Positions 40,701 to 47,503 of a stretch of 49,000 nt of DNA are shown one piece after another. Each line of letters opens with the position of its first letter. Position 1 is the stretch's first letter. The notes under the pieces are model-generated. The model did not search any database, was not told the DNA's origin, and saw nothing but the letters and a program-made list of their open reading frames with translations. Source of the DNA: Apostichopus japonicus (taxonomy: Eukaryota; Echinodermata; Holothuroidea; Aspidochirotida; Stichopodidae); the NCBI RefSeq assembly GCF_037975245.1, contig NC_092566.1, positions 16,721,001-16,770,000 of the forward strand, in the 5' to 3' direction. The translations under genes and the position numbers were made by a program.

Positions 40701-41503
40701 TTTATACAAAATTCGAAATGTGATTATAATGCAAAAGTGAACCATCCAATTATAAAGGTACGTTCATGTACTGTCAGCAATACGAGAACAGCACACAGAG
40801 TTATCAGCTAGAGTATAGTAATTTCTCTACAATATATCAAGTTCAAATATTTAGTTGGACTATCCCTTCAACAACTTAGCGGGTGGAACTCAGGAATAAA
40901 CTGTTCAATTCATACCAGTACCGTTACCATGGTTTTAAGTGCTTGGGAATGGTGCCTACTGAAAAAGGACCCAGAATGACCGAACTGGTCGCGAGAGAAC
41001 CTTACCCAATGGTAACACTATAATAATAATAATAATATAATAATAATAATCAGCAGTTATTTTTACGACGCTTAAGCGACCACAAATGTGGGAAAAGCCC
41101 GCAAGGGCTTATGGATTACAACTTACACGTCGGTTGGCTTCCAATTCAACATTTTAACTCAAATTTGGATTTTTTTTTCAATTTAGAAAGTCATTTCAGA
41201 TGGAAAAATCGTAAATTGCTTTTGCATGGATGAAAAACCCACCTTACTATGGCCCGACCGGGAACCGAACCCCGAACCTCCCGATTGCTAAGCCTCATTG
41301 CTTACAATGCCACCGCCTTTATCCACTCGGCCACAGCACCGGTTGACATAAATGTTAACACATCTGTTATGTGTTAACATAACTGTAAACACATCCAACC
41401 AAAATGTTGTACTCACCTTGTAAAGAGACGTCTCTTTGGTACATCTTCGGATGACGTCAATCATTGCGTCATCGTCTTTATAAACTGAAAAATGTCGGTC
41501 CAT
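28710..41503 (-). CDS. Ornithine decarboxylase family protein with eroded active site (ODC-like / antizyme-inhibitor-like), complete, nine exons
   Basis: Seen: nine exons join with exact phases into 434 codons plus stop: 41417-41503, 38415-38588, 32466-32638, 31762-31902, 31191-31365, 30005-30274, 29549-29684, 29062-29149, 28710-28770. Fold type III decarboxylase landmarks run in order: YAVKAN (PLP lysine, K64), FGFDCASK (D83), R149, SFHVG (H194), DLGGGFP (232-236), AEPG (E274), NDG (D320), WGQTC (C361), MGAY (Y390), FNGFQ. Known: ODC makes putrescine from ornithine and is a cytosolic homodimer controlled by antizyme. Odd: the usual Ser after HVG is L197, the phosphate-binding Arg after EPG is T277, and the Asp after the catalytic Cys is A362; antizyme inhibitors also lose that Arg. 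The C-terminal tail is about 35 residues shorter than in mammalian ODC. Inferred: weak or no decarboxylation, with a possible antizyme-binding role. No gene symbol is assigned because ODC and AZIN types cannot be separated here. Confidence 0.93.
29062..29149 (-). CDS. ODC-like exon 8 (MGAY motif)
   Basis: An 88-base exon, acceptor CCTTGTCCAG|ATATGG, donor ATGAA|GTAAGT, phase 1 to 2. It encodes DMGAYSAVVGSNFNGFQLPT and VHHYMSESMK. Y390 and FNGFQ-P match the ODC dimer/active-site segment. Reading through would stop at the TAA within the donor, but the donor is a perfect consensus and the next exon fits in phase. Confidence 0.94.
29396..29424 (+). other. G-rich tract in ODC-like intron 7
   Basis: GGGGAGGGGAGGGAGGGG-type sequence with at least six G-runs of three or more, matching the G-quadruplex pattern on the plus strand. 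In the ODC-like transcript it is a C/T-rich tract about 125 bases after the exon 7 donor. Confidence 0.7.
29549..29684 (-). CDS. ODC-like exon 7 (reactive cysteine)
   Basis: A 136-base exon, acceptor CTTTAACAG|CCT, donor TTCACAG|GTTAGA, phase 0 to 1. It encodes YTDSPLKSCRVWGQTCARDD and LVLENGELPEMSAGEWLYFT. C361 is the counterpart of the reactive Cys of ODC. The next residue, normally a substrate-binding Asp, is A362. LPEM-x-x-G-x-W-L is typical of the family. Confidence 0.96.
30005..30274 (-). CDS. ODC-like exon 6 (EPG motif, acidic insert, NDG motif)
   Basis: A 270-base exon (90 codons, phase 0 to 0), acceptor CGTTCACAG|GTA, donor AAG|GTAAAT. It encodes VLVFAEPGTHFSMPSAALVV with T277 in place of the usual Arg, a PEST-like stretch NQEDSEPTESPEKDEPEIEY (297-316), and INDGKFQSF with D320. 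The Gly normally found in the VYGSF motif is Gln. The PEST-like insert sits where ODC has its internal acidic loop. Confidence 0.96.
30312..30420. mobile_element. hAT terminal fragment
   Basis: AAGGGGTTCTCAATATGCGA followed by CCCGCGGGCCAAATCCC resembles the 5' end of many hAT elements (CAGGGGTTCTCAA then CCGCGGGCC). No partner terminus was found within the intron, so it is a fragment. It lies in intron 5-6 of the ODC-like gene, 38 bases from exon 6. Confidence 0.55.
30721..30752. repeat. TA dinucleotide microsatellite
   Basis: An uninterrupted TA run of roughly 15 units in ODC-like intron 5-6 (30275-31190). The rest of that intron is unique AT-rich DNA with a C-rich stretch at 30928-30965. 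Confidence 0.85.
31191..31365 (-). CDS. ODC-like exon 5 (HVG and GGGFP motifs)
   Basis: A 175-base exon, acceptor TCCCGGTAG|CTT, donor GACAAA|GTTAGT, ending in phase 0. It encodes SFHVGLAIETPDIYSRALKH and MKVLDLGGGFPAATT. H194 and the glycine loop 232-234 are kept, but the Ser that normally follows HVG is Leu (L197) and the SGC part of the motif is gone. Confidence 0.96.
31762..31902 (-). CDS. ODC-like exon 4 (barrel)
   Basis: A 141-base exon, acceptor ACCACATAG|GTT, donor GTCAG|GTGAGC, phase 2 to 2. It encodes KLLLRLSTRGLGNLRKDVLP, ENFGCLKKDSAKLLAMAKKL and NLKVTGV. R149 corresponds to the conserved Arg of the LRI motif, and FG-x-x-KKD-x-x-xLL matches the KFG segment. Confidence 0.95.
32111..32450. 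repeat. Decamer minisatellite, 34 units of TAAGTT(G/C)AT(G/A)
   Basis: Thirty-four consecutive 10-bp units. Seven units carry TTGAT(G/A), then 19 identical TAAGTTCATG units, then eight TTGATG units with two point variants. The homogeneous centre implies recent expansion from within. The array fills most of ODC-like intron 3-4 and ends 15 bases from the exon 3 donor. Confidence 0.98.
32466..32638 (-). CDS. ODC-like exon 3 (barrel; antizyme-contact region)
   Basis: A 173-base exon, acceptor GCAAACACAG|GGT, donor ATGAA|GTACGT (phase 2). It encodes GEIQQMLELGVNPSRIVYSH, PRKQPSHLRYASSVGVDLTV and FDDEDELHKIKEIAPNM. The KQ-x-S-x-x-RYA and FD-x-E-EL blocks correspond to the region that in vertebrate ODC contacts antizyme. 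A 34-unit decamer array starts 15 bases into the following intron. Confidence 0.97.
34599..35666. mobile_element. 1.07-kb palindromic (foldback) element nested in the CACTG element
   Basis: The left arm begins GGGAGCCCAGAGGGTTTGG and continues for about 250 bases. The right arm ends CCAAACCCTCTGGACTCCC and is its reverse complement with few changes. Between the arms are three direct repeats of about 120-170 bp (ACTGGAAAATG, GGGGTACCCCTGCCAGTAGA, TTGACCTAGGTCAGCTCATG) and one inverted copy of the same unit at 35290-35440. No coding capacity seen. Confidence 0.88.
35824..36021 (-). pseudogene. Possible coding remnant inside the CACTG element
   Basis: After a good acceptor-like TTTTTCCAG at 36022-36030 the minus strand is open for about 65 codons, including QELKSQISKSRVRFPVMYDT and SVEATTEEENCVIYGLKTC. 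Composition looks protein-like, but I do not recognise a family. A second, shorter open stretch, NYGADFGFLKTSGRPFVVRR, follows an acceptor-like CACAG near 34341. They may be exons of a decayed element protein; chance is not excluded. Confidence 0.25.
38415..38588 (-). CDS. ODC-like exon 2 (PLP lysine)
   Basis: A 174-base exon (58 codons, phase 0 to 0), acceptor ACGTTCAG|AGT, donor AGCAAG|GTTAGT. It encodes SSKDAFYVMDLGYLVRTVDE, then VHPCYAVKANRDP with the Schiff-base lysine K64, and NFGFDCASK with D83. This is the start of the alpha/beta barrel and is diagnostic of the family. Confidence 0.97.
38808..40377. mobile_element. Cluster of MITE fragments in ODC-like intron 1-2
   Basis: Several partial elements of the CAGTGGCG family lie close together: AGTGGCGTAACTAG at 38809; CAGGCGCGGCGGAACG near 39078, with the GCGGAGCGCCACC / GGTTGGCGCGGAGCG hairpin at 39131-39165; AAGCTACGCGCCACC / TTGGCGCGTAGCG at 39559-39591; CAAGGGCGTCGGAAG at 39467 facing TTCCGACGCCACTG at 40363-40377. 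The last two may be the ends of one element of about 910 bp, but its flanks do not match. G and C runs at 38818-38828 and 40324-40361 are common in this family. Confidence 0.6.
39262..39356. repeat. Near-perfect 95-base hairpin
   Basis: CAATGTTTTTACAGATTTTC pairs with GAAAATCTGT-type sequence on the right arm, and the central GCAGGCTTGAG-ACT-CTCAAGCCTGC has a three-base loop. One arm has a 7-base insertion (AGAAATT). It lies inside the MITE cluster. Confidence 0.85.
41025..41340 (-). mobile_element. tRNA-derived SINE
   Basis: The minus strand from 41340 reads GCTGTGGCCGAGTGGATAAA, with an A-box-like TGGCCGAGTGG, then a class II-like long variable region, then a B-box-like GGTTCGGTTCCC followed by GGTCGGGCCA. 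This looks like a Leu/Ser tRNA head. The body ends with GCCCTTGCGGGCTTTTCCCA, TTGTGGTCGCTTAAGCGTCG and an ATT-repeat tail at 41025-41050. It is a retroposed SINE, not a functional tRNA gene. It lies in ODC-like intron 1-2, 77 bases from exon 1. Confidence 0.85.
41417..41503 (-). CDS. ODC-like exon 1 (N terminus)
   Basis: The ATG at 41501-41503 opens 29 codons, MDRHFSVYKDDDAMIDVIRR and CTKETSLYK, ending at AAG|GTGAGT in phase 0. Length and the Asp-rich, ILD-like helix resemble the ODC N terminus before the barrel. An in-frame stop lies upstream, and a possible 5'UTR acceptor (ATCCATAG|AAG) occurs about 30 bases before the ATG. Confidence 0.85.
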
Positions 41504-42329
41504 GATGTGACGATGTTGAGCGTACAAGTTTAGATGAACTTCTATGGATACACATAAACATATATAACTTGGAAAACAATATCGCATATGTATTAGTGTA
41601 CATCCGAAATGTACGGTGGCTTAATAGGGACATATAGGACAGAAAAACAATGATATAAAAAGTCAAAATGTTGACTTTTTAAGTCAAAACTTTGACTTAT
41701 GAGGTCAGGTTGTTTCACGTGATGTATCTTGTCAGTCATCATCGAGATCAGTATTTGGAATATTTTAATGAGCTAACTCGATGATATATCGATTTAAATC
41801 CTGATATAATAATATATAAATATCCTTATATGTAGCAATTTCAATTTAACAGAGCTACCTACAGGGGAAAGCCTTTTATTTGATCAAAATATCGCTGATT
41901 TTGTTCAGAATGTCATAATATTATTAAAACATCATCAAAATGTTTTGATTAAGACTTAAAACAATTTAATAATGGCATTAAAATGTTTTCACCAAAATTT
42001 TGTCCAGTGTACTAAAACTGTTATTAAAATAACATTACCAAACGTTTTAAAGAATCTTGTATAATACAGAATTATAACATATTGAAAACATCGTCAAAAT
42101 GTCTTCTTAAAACTAAAAACATTTTGATGATCTTATTAAAATATTTTCGGCAAAACTTTATGCTGGAGGTTGTAAAAATATTACTAAAAACAAGATATAT
42201 CATTTGTAGAAAGTACTACATGAAGAGTAACCTGTTTTTTTTTGTTTTTTTTGGGGGGGGGGTGTAACTTCATCACATTACCAGTACCCTATTAAAAATC
42301 CTAACAGGCAAATTCAGCCCATGATGAAG

Positions 42330-42760
42330 TAACAAATTTTTTAAAATATCACTATAACAAATATGTTACGAGCACAAACGCTATAGTGATGCTAGTAAAA
42401 TGCTTTTGACAAAACTTTTTTATTTGATGTTATTAAAATGTTGTTACACAAAGAAGGTACATTTTGTCGAGAAAAACTCTAAAATTAAAAAATTAAAAAA
42501 GTATAAGATGTAGTGTTGGCCAATCAAATAACTTAAATAAGTGAATTCCACCTGAAGTCTGAAACGGCAAGTGAAGCACAGAGCAAACTATTAACCTCTT
42601 TAAAATATCACCATAACGTACATGTGACGACTAAAAACGTTTCAGCGATGTTAGTAAAATGTTTTGGACAAAACGTTTTTTTTTTTTATGTTATTAAAAT
42701 GTTGTTACACAAAGAAGGTACATTTTTTTGGAGAAAATTACCAAATTCAGATATAGCATT
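42330..42760. repeat. Tandem duplication, unit about 265 bp
   Basis: Segments 42330-42470 and 42595-42735 share TTTAAAATATCAC, TTAGTAAAATG, GACAAAAC and GTTATTAAAATGTTGTTACA, CAAAGAAGGTACATTTT. The wider stretch 41890-42760 is rich in ATTAAAATGTTTT-like words in both orientations, suggesting an old AT-rich repeat family. Confidence 0.75.
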
Positions 42761-43833
42761 ATGTATATATAGTCATTTTGAAATGTAATCTAATACATTT
42801 TGGTATTTTTTGTGAGCAAAAATGTGCAATTTTAAGTGAGAAGTTGCTTCTTAACTATTGCTTCAGGATACTTGATTCTTTAAGAGGTTATTTTGTCCAG
42901 TGCAAACAATACAAAATAAAGATTACAATGCTTCCTGTAAAAAAAATGTTTGCAAGTTATGCAGCTCTATAGTTGCTATTTTGTTCTGTGATTAAGCATA
43001 AGGAAGGGTTTTTTTTATGCCATTTTTTTTTTAAAACATAACCATGTGAGACCTGTGAGGTTTTATATTATAAACATACAGTTTATATAACTAACCATAT
43101 TTCAGGTTTTTAGCTTTTCTCAATATTAATTAATGAGGTTGTAAAGTTGCTCTGTACAAAACGAGGTCATCTTTGACAGGAAATATCCCAAAAGCGTCAT
43201 GTTTAAAAATATCTGATTATTTGTTTCAGGAGGGTATTTTATTATATTTGTTAATTATGATCCCTGCCTTCGTTATTCCTTGAATGGTTCAATTAAATCA
43301 GTTGTAAAGTGCAGCATTTTTATGCTGGCATTTGGTCAAATTTTAGTCGTTTTACTTGATTTTGACATTCACGGCATATGCACGCGATATTAATCGTTCA
43401 CTTAAATCAGTTGATTTGTGCTGTATTTTTATGCTGGCATTATGTCTAGACACTCTTTGTAATTGATTTCCGACAATCCACAGCATATACATAGCCTATA
43501 GGCTCATTATCATATACACTTTAGTTGTATACCGTACAGCAGTGTGCATTGTATGTCTGCATATAGTCTACGGCCAAATTTCTCGCTTCCGCAATTTGAC
43601 AGTCATTTTGTTATTGTATATTAATTAAAAGTTTCATCATTAAATGTCTTTGTAAACAATATAGGCATACCACTTACACGCTTCCCTTACGCACAAGCCA
43701 GCGTATATTGTCAGGGTCATTATATATTTAAGTATTGCGCGTTCCTTTAGATGTATTTTAAAGCGCGGGTTATCATGGAGGACAGCAGCATGAACGCAAG
43801 TTTTACTGAGCCGACGCAAATATTTTTAAGATG

Positions 43834-44212
43834 TTGCGTCCCCTGGATATGAAGTGCCATATGTGACAATATTATATACCATATATATTTATTATAACGA
43901 GGAATATATGTTGGTTATGCAGTAATATATATGACTTATGTTTGTTCTTTATATATATACGTTATGCATAACCTATATATATCGCATATCATATGTATAT
44001 CGCATAACATATATATATATTGTTCGTTATAACCTTTATATATTATATACTATTTTGTCATGCTCGGCGCGGTAATATATATATAGATTATAAAAGTGTG
44101 AGTGGCACGCGAGTGGGAGGAGCCGTTATGCAACATAAATTCATATATTCCTCGTTATAATCAAGATATATGGTATATAATATTGTCACATATGGCACTT
44201 CATACCTGGACG
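43834..44212. repeat. Inverted repeat with about 70-bp arms
   Basis: Left arm 43834-43910 (TGAAGTGCCATATGTGACAA, TATTATATACCATATAT, ATTATAACGAGGAATATATG) is matched in reverse complement at 44140-44212. The 230-base loop is AT-rich with many TATATA words. It is probably a foldback or MITE-like element. No coding. Confidence 0.82.
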
Positions 44213-44589
44213 CAAGTTTTGAAATCCCAGTAACAATACTGCTTATATACCATCTACCAAATTCTAGAATTGTGATTGGTACACAATGTAAATTCAAGCT
44301 TGCATATAAGTCAAAATACTAAAAAAAATACACTGAGGTTTGCAGGGATGTCAAAGGTGAACTTTACTACCTGGATGGTGTGATGTAACATGAACATCGT
44401 TATGAATAACACTTTTGAATAAATAGCACTCTTCGTTGTGGTGTTGGGGTGGGGGGGGGGAGGGAGTTCCTTTGTATACTTTGACTCAGTATTAAGTTTT
44501 CAACAATTAATAGGGTTAGTAAAGACATATATTTCAGAGGCTGAAAATCTTCATAGCTTATAACATAAATATAACATGTTCAAACATAG

Positions 44590-45020
44590 AAGAACCCTGT
44601 TGATGTTGGTGGAGGTCAGAAATCATCTAGGTTCACAAAGGTCAAAGTGTGTACATCTTGTAAACACCGTATCGTAGGAAGGGTAACATTGACAAGTCTT
44701 GACAGGTCTCGTACTTGGCATATAGTGTACCATGTTGATTGGAAGGACACCCTATTGATGTTGGTGGAGGTTAAAGATCATCTAGGGTCAACAGAGATCA
44801 AATGCAATTTTTCATTGTGGATATTGGAGTTGAAAGGTAATATTAAAAGAGTTCCAAAGGTGTGAAGGACTAAAACATTGTGTTGTAAGAAATGCTAAAC
44901 TTTTGACAAATTTCCCCCCAAAATAAAAAAAAAATTGACATATTTCATACATGGGGTTTCGAGCGCTCCATATTAAGAAGACCCCTTTTGTCTTTGGCAT
45001 AGGTCAAAGGTCATCTGGGA
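44590..45020. repeat. Diverged tandem repeat with GATGTTGGTGGAGGTCA units and a perfect DR1 motif
   Basis: Similar blocks start near 44593, 44749 and 44978 (ACCCTRTTGATGTTGGTGG, AGGTCAAAGGTCATCTRGG). The last contains AGGTCAAAGGTCA at 45001-45013, a perfect direct repeat of the nuclear-receptor half-site with one-base spacing. Function is unproven; repeats of this kind are common non-coding DNA. Confidence 0.6.
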
Positions 45021-45186
45021 TCAAGAGAATATGTTTCACACTTTCACTGTTTAAGATGTATGACCAGTGCTTAAGTACTATGTCATAGTATGTAGAAAGC
45101 CTTACAAATTTGGCATGTAATGATTGAAGGCAAAACCAAATATACAATCCACATTTCACAGTGTCTTACTCTAGGATCTAGCAAAT

Positions 45187-45740
45187 ATCTTTTATGGAGG
45201 TCGCCATTTTGTATTATATACGGAAGCCTTACATGGTTAAATCAATGTATCTTCGCCTACTTGCACTAAACGAAACTGTTGTATCTGTGAATACGGTAAG
45301 ATATGGTATCCTCTACCGTAGAACTGAGAGTTGTGCAATGACAGGATTGTGTATACGTTGCTTGTCTTTTCCGTATTGTATGCGTTGCTTCCTTTTTGTT
45401 GTTTTGTCACCAAGGGTAAAGGGAGGGTCTAAGGGGAGGGTAACCCTACCCTTGAAGAAAATTGGGTACAACTACAAAATGCGAAATGGTGCCCTATATT
45501 TGCAATCAGTTTTGAAACAATGTTGGAAAATGTCTCAATCAGTAGTCCCTCTGGCCATGTATGAAAGACTCACCTATATATTTATTCTATTGTATGTACG
45601 TAACGCTTTAACTGTTTGTCGTTGAACTGAAATTGGGGGAAGTTTCTTCTAGCATGAGTTCATCCAACCGTTGTCTGAAGGATAAGGGCATAAAGATAAA
45701 TAAAGAAAAAGAATGGAAGATAGCCGTCTGTTTGATATTT
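45187..45740. repeat. Duplicated segment, copy 2 (truncated RUFY exon 1B start and promoter-like region)
   Basis: Same orientation as 25803-27055, about 95 percent alike over the first 200 bases. On the minus strand it preserves the initiator ACAAAATGGCGACC and the codons for MATSIKDI, then stops within two codons. The G-rich spacer is only about 35 bases. It lies 3.7 kb upstream of the ODC-like start codon and could act as promoter DNA there, or be inert. Confidence 0.9.
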
Positions 45741-46010
45741 GGTGCAGGGAGCAAAGAAGTAGTCTCACTGGCGTATACCGCTTTGTACAAGTTTTTATTC
45801 AATCTTTTATGAATGGCGCCATCATTTTGCAAACCTTTCGCGCCGTAAATCTATCCTCATGCTCAAACAAAGAACACATTACACAATTGACTAGCCAACC
45901 CTAAATCCACAAAGTCTAGTGATCTGACCTTCCCAGGGCTCGCTAAACCTGAAACCAAAGAAAATTGACAAAAAAACTGACACGGAAATAAACACACGCA
46001 CGACCCATAT

Positions 46011-46131
46011 CCCGGAAGCGATATTTTTTCCCAGCGCGGTAAAGCCATCATTTGCATACCTCGTTTCTCATTGGCTGGGTCTTGCACTTTTGATGCTGAA
46101 TTGGGAAGTTCGGGAAATGGTAATATATAAA
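46011..46131 (+). promoter_or_regulatory. Promoter-like cluster: ETS-like, octamer, CCAAT and TATA motifs
   Basis: In order on the plus strand: CCCGGAAGCG (46011-46020), octamer ATTTGCAT (46050-46057), ATTGG (inverted CCAAT, 46070-46074) and TATATAAA (46124-46131). The spacing would suit a plus-strand start near 46160, but I see no gene to the right. The first three motifs work in either orientation and could also serve the ODC-like gene. Motif matches alone are weak evidence. Confidence 0.25.
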
Positions 46132-47026
46132 CACCTGACATACGCCTCAAATACAGCTGGTTAGACACGTAGAATTGTCGAGTATACATTGATGTTTCAG
46201 TACATAGCCTACACTGCTTATAATTACTGTTAGGCCCGTAAACATAAACTCTAAAGACATGATTGAAGTTATTATAAGAAATTATCGTGGACATTCAATA
46301 AGAAAATGCACTTCTTTGGCAGAATCAACCAACAATTCTCAAAAAACTTGATCAACGTAAATACATGCATACTGGTTAGCGGTGATTGTTTTCTAGAAAT
46401 CACCACTGGTCGCTCCCTTGGGACGCCAAACGCATCACCGGAACTATATTCATTCAACCTCTGTTGTGTTACTATATGCTGACTGCACTGATCTGTACAA
46501 GTCAAAACGACTGAAAGTGAACGGCTAGATAGATGGATGGATGGATGGATATATCCATCGTTGAATGTGAAAAAGGATTGAAGATAAAGAAGTGGCAAAT
46601 ATTGACACCAGTAGATTAAGTCAATCTTATTTTACTCAATGATATTTAGTACTTTAATTTACAAATTTTGTGCACAAAATATGATCATGAAACATCTAAA
46701 CGGTAACATTCCATTCGAGTAGTATGGCAATTGACTTAAGTACAAAGTTAGTATGATATGCTGTAAACTTCTGGTCATACGTGAGGGAGTGGACATGTGT
46801 ACTTTGTTTCTGATTGGATTGCATCGTATATAGTAAACTGAACTTTTTTGTTTACTGAACTTTCAAAAACTAACACTTCCGAGTCCTGGAAATATGGCTG
46901 CAAGACTTAACAAAATGCCTATTCGTGTGTGTTGTTTTTGAACTTAATGATTCGTATTCATAAGATTGCAGGGTATAAACTTACTGTTCAAACTCTACGT
47001 CTTGGTCGGATGGTTTCTCTACTTTG

Positions 47027-47503
47027 TCAGTATACAGTATACTTGCTGATATAACGCCAAGGTCTGTCACAACCAAGGACAAGTCGTAAAGTGTATATAG
47101 CTATAAATGCGTTTCTTTCAGACCGTTGGCTTTTAAAGTCGAATTGAGCAGATTTACACTCTGTTATATAGCCTTCATATTTTCTTACTGACTGAAGGTA
47201 CAAAAGTTTGACAGTTGTGTGTTCACTGCACAATATGTGGGCAATATTAAAATCACTTTCTGGTGGATGACGTTGATTGCTTAGCAAAAACAAATTGAGA
47301 AAGGAAGTTGAGCCGAAAACCACATCCTCATAGCATTTTGTATCGAGAAAATTTGCATATTCTTCTTTTTTTATTTGCATATTGCATATATTCAAAATTT
47401 TGATGATATTTTGAATATTCATCTTGCTGCAGCATGCAGAATGGATGATGTCATCGGGAAAATTTATCTGAAAAATGTCTTGATTTTCTTTATAATTTAT
47501 CAA
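47027..47503 (-). CDS. Unidentified 158-codon open frame, doubtful
   Basis: This is the longest ATG-started open frame in the window: MINYKENQDIFQINFPDDII, then Cys- and Ile-rich sequence, ending PWRYISKYTVY. No signal peptide, membrane segment or recognised motif. It is AT-rich with many Ile, Asn and Lys codons, as expected from random AT-rich DNA. It could be a lineage-specific gene or an upstream exon, but chance is more likely. Confidence 0.15.
   Translation of the reverse strand: MINYKENQDIFQINFPDDIIHSACCSKMNIQNIIKILNICNMQIKKEEYANFLDTKCYEDVVFGSTSFLNLFLLSNQRHPPESDFNIAHILCSEHTTVKLLYLQSVRKYEGYITECKSAQFDFKSQRSERNAFIAIYTLRLVLGCDRPWRYISKYTVY

Noticed and set aside
41255-41340. A functional tRNA-Leu or tRNA-Ser gene
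   Set aside because: A and B boxes are visible, but the acceptor ends do not pair well, and the unit is fused to a body and an ATT-repeat tail, as in a SINE.
45194-45625. A 143-codon plus-strand open frame in the duplicated segment, also partly open at 25816-26030
   Set aside because: All nine differences between the two copies in the first 200 bases change the amino acid in this frame, and the rest diverges by frameshift. There is no sign of protein constraint; the similarity is explained by DNA duplication.
45863-46294. A 143-codon minus-strand open frame upstream of the ODC-like gene
   Set aside because: It overlaps the promoter-like motif cluster, has no recognisable motif and shows the composition of random sequence.
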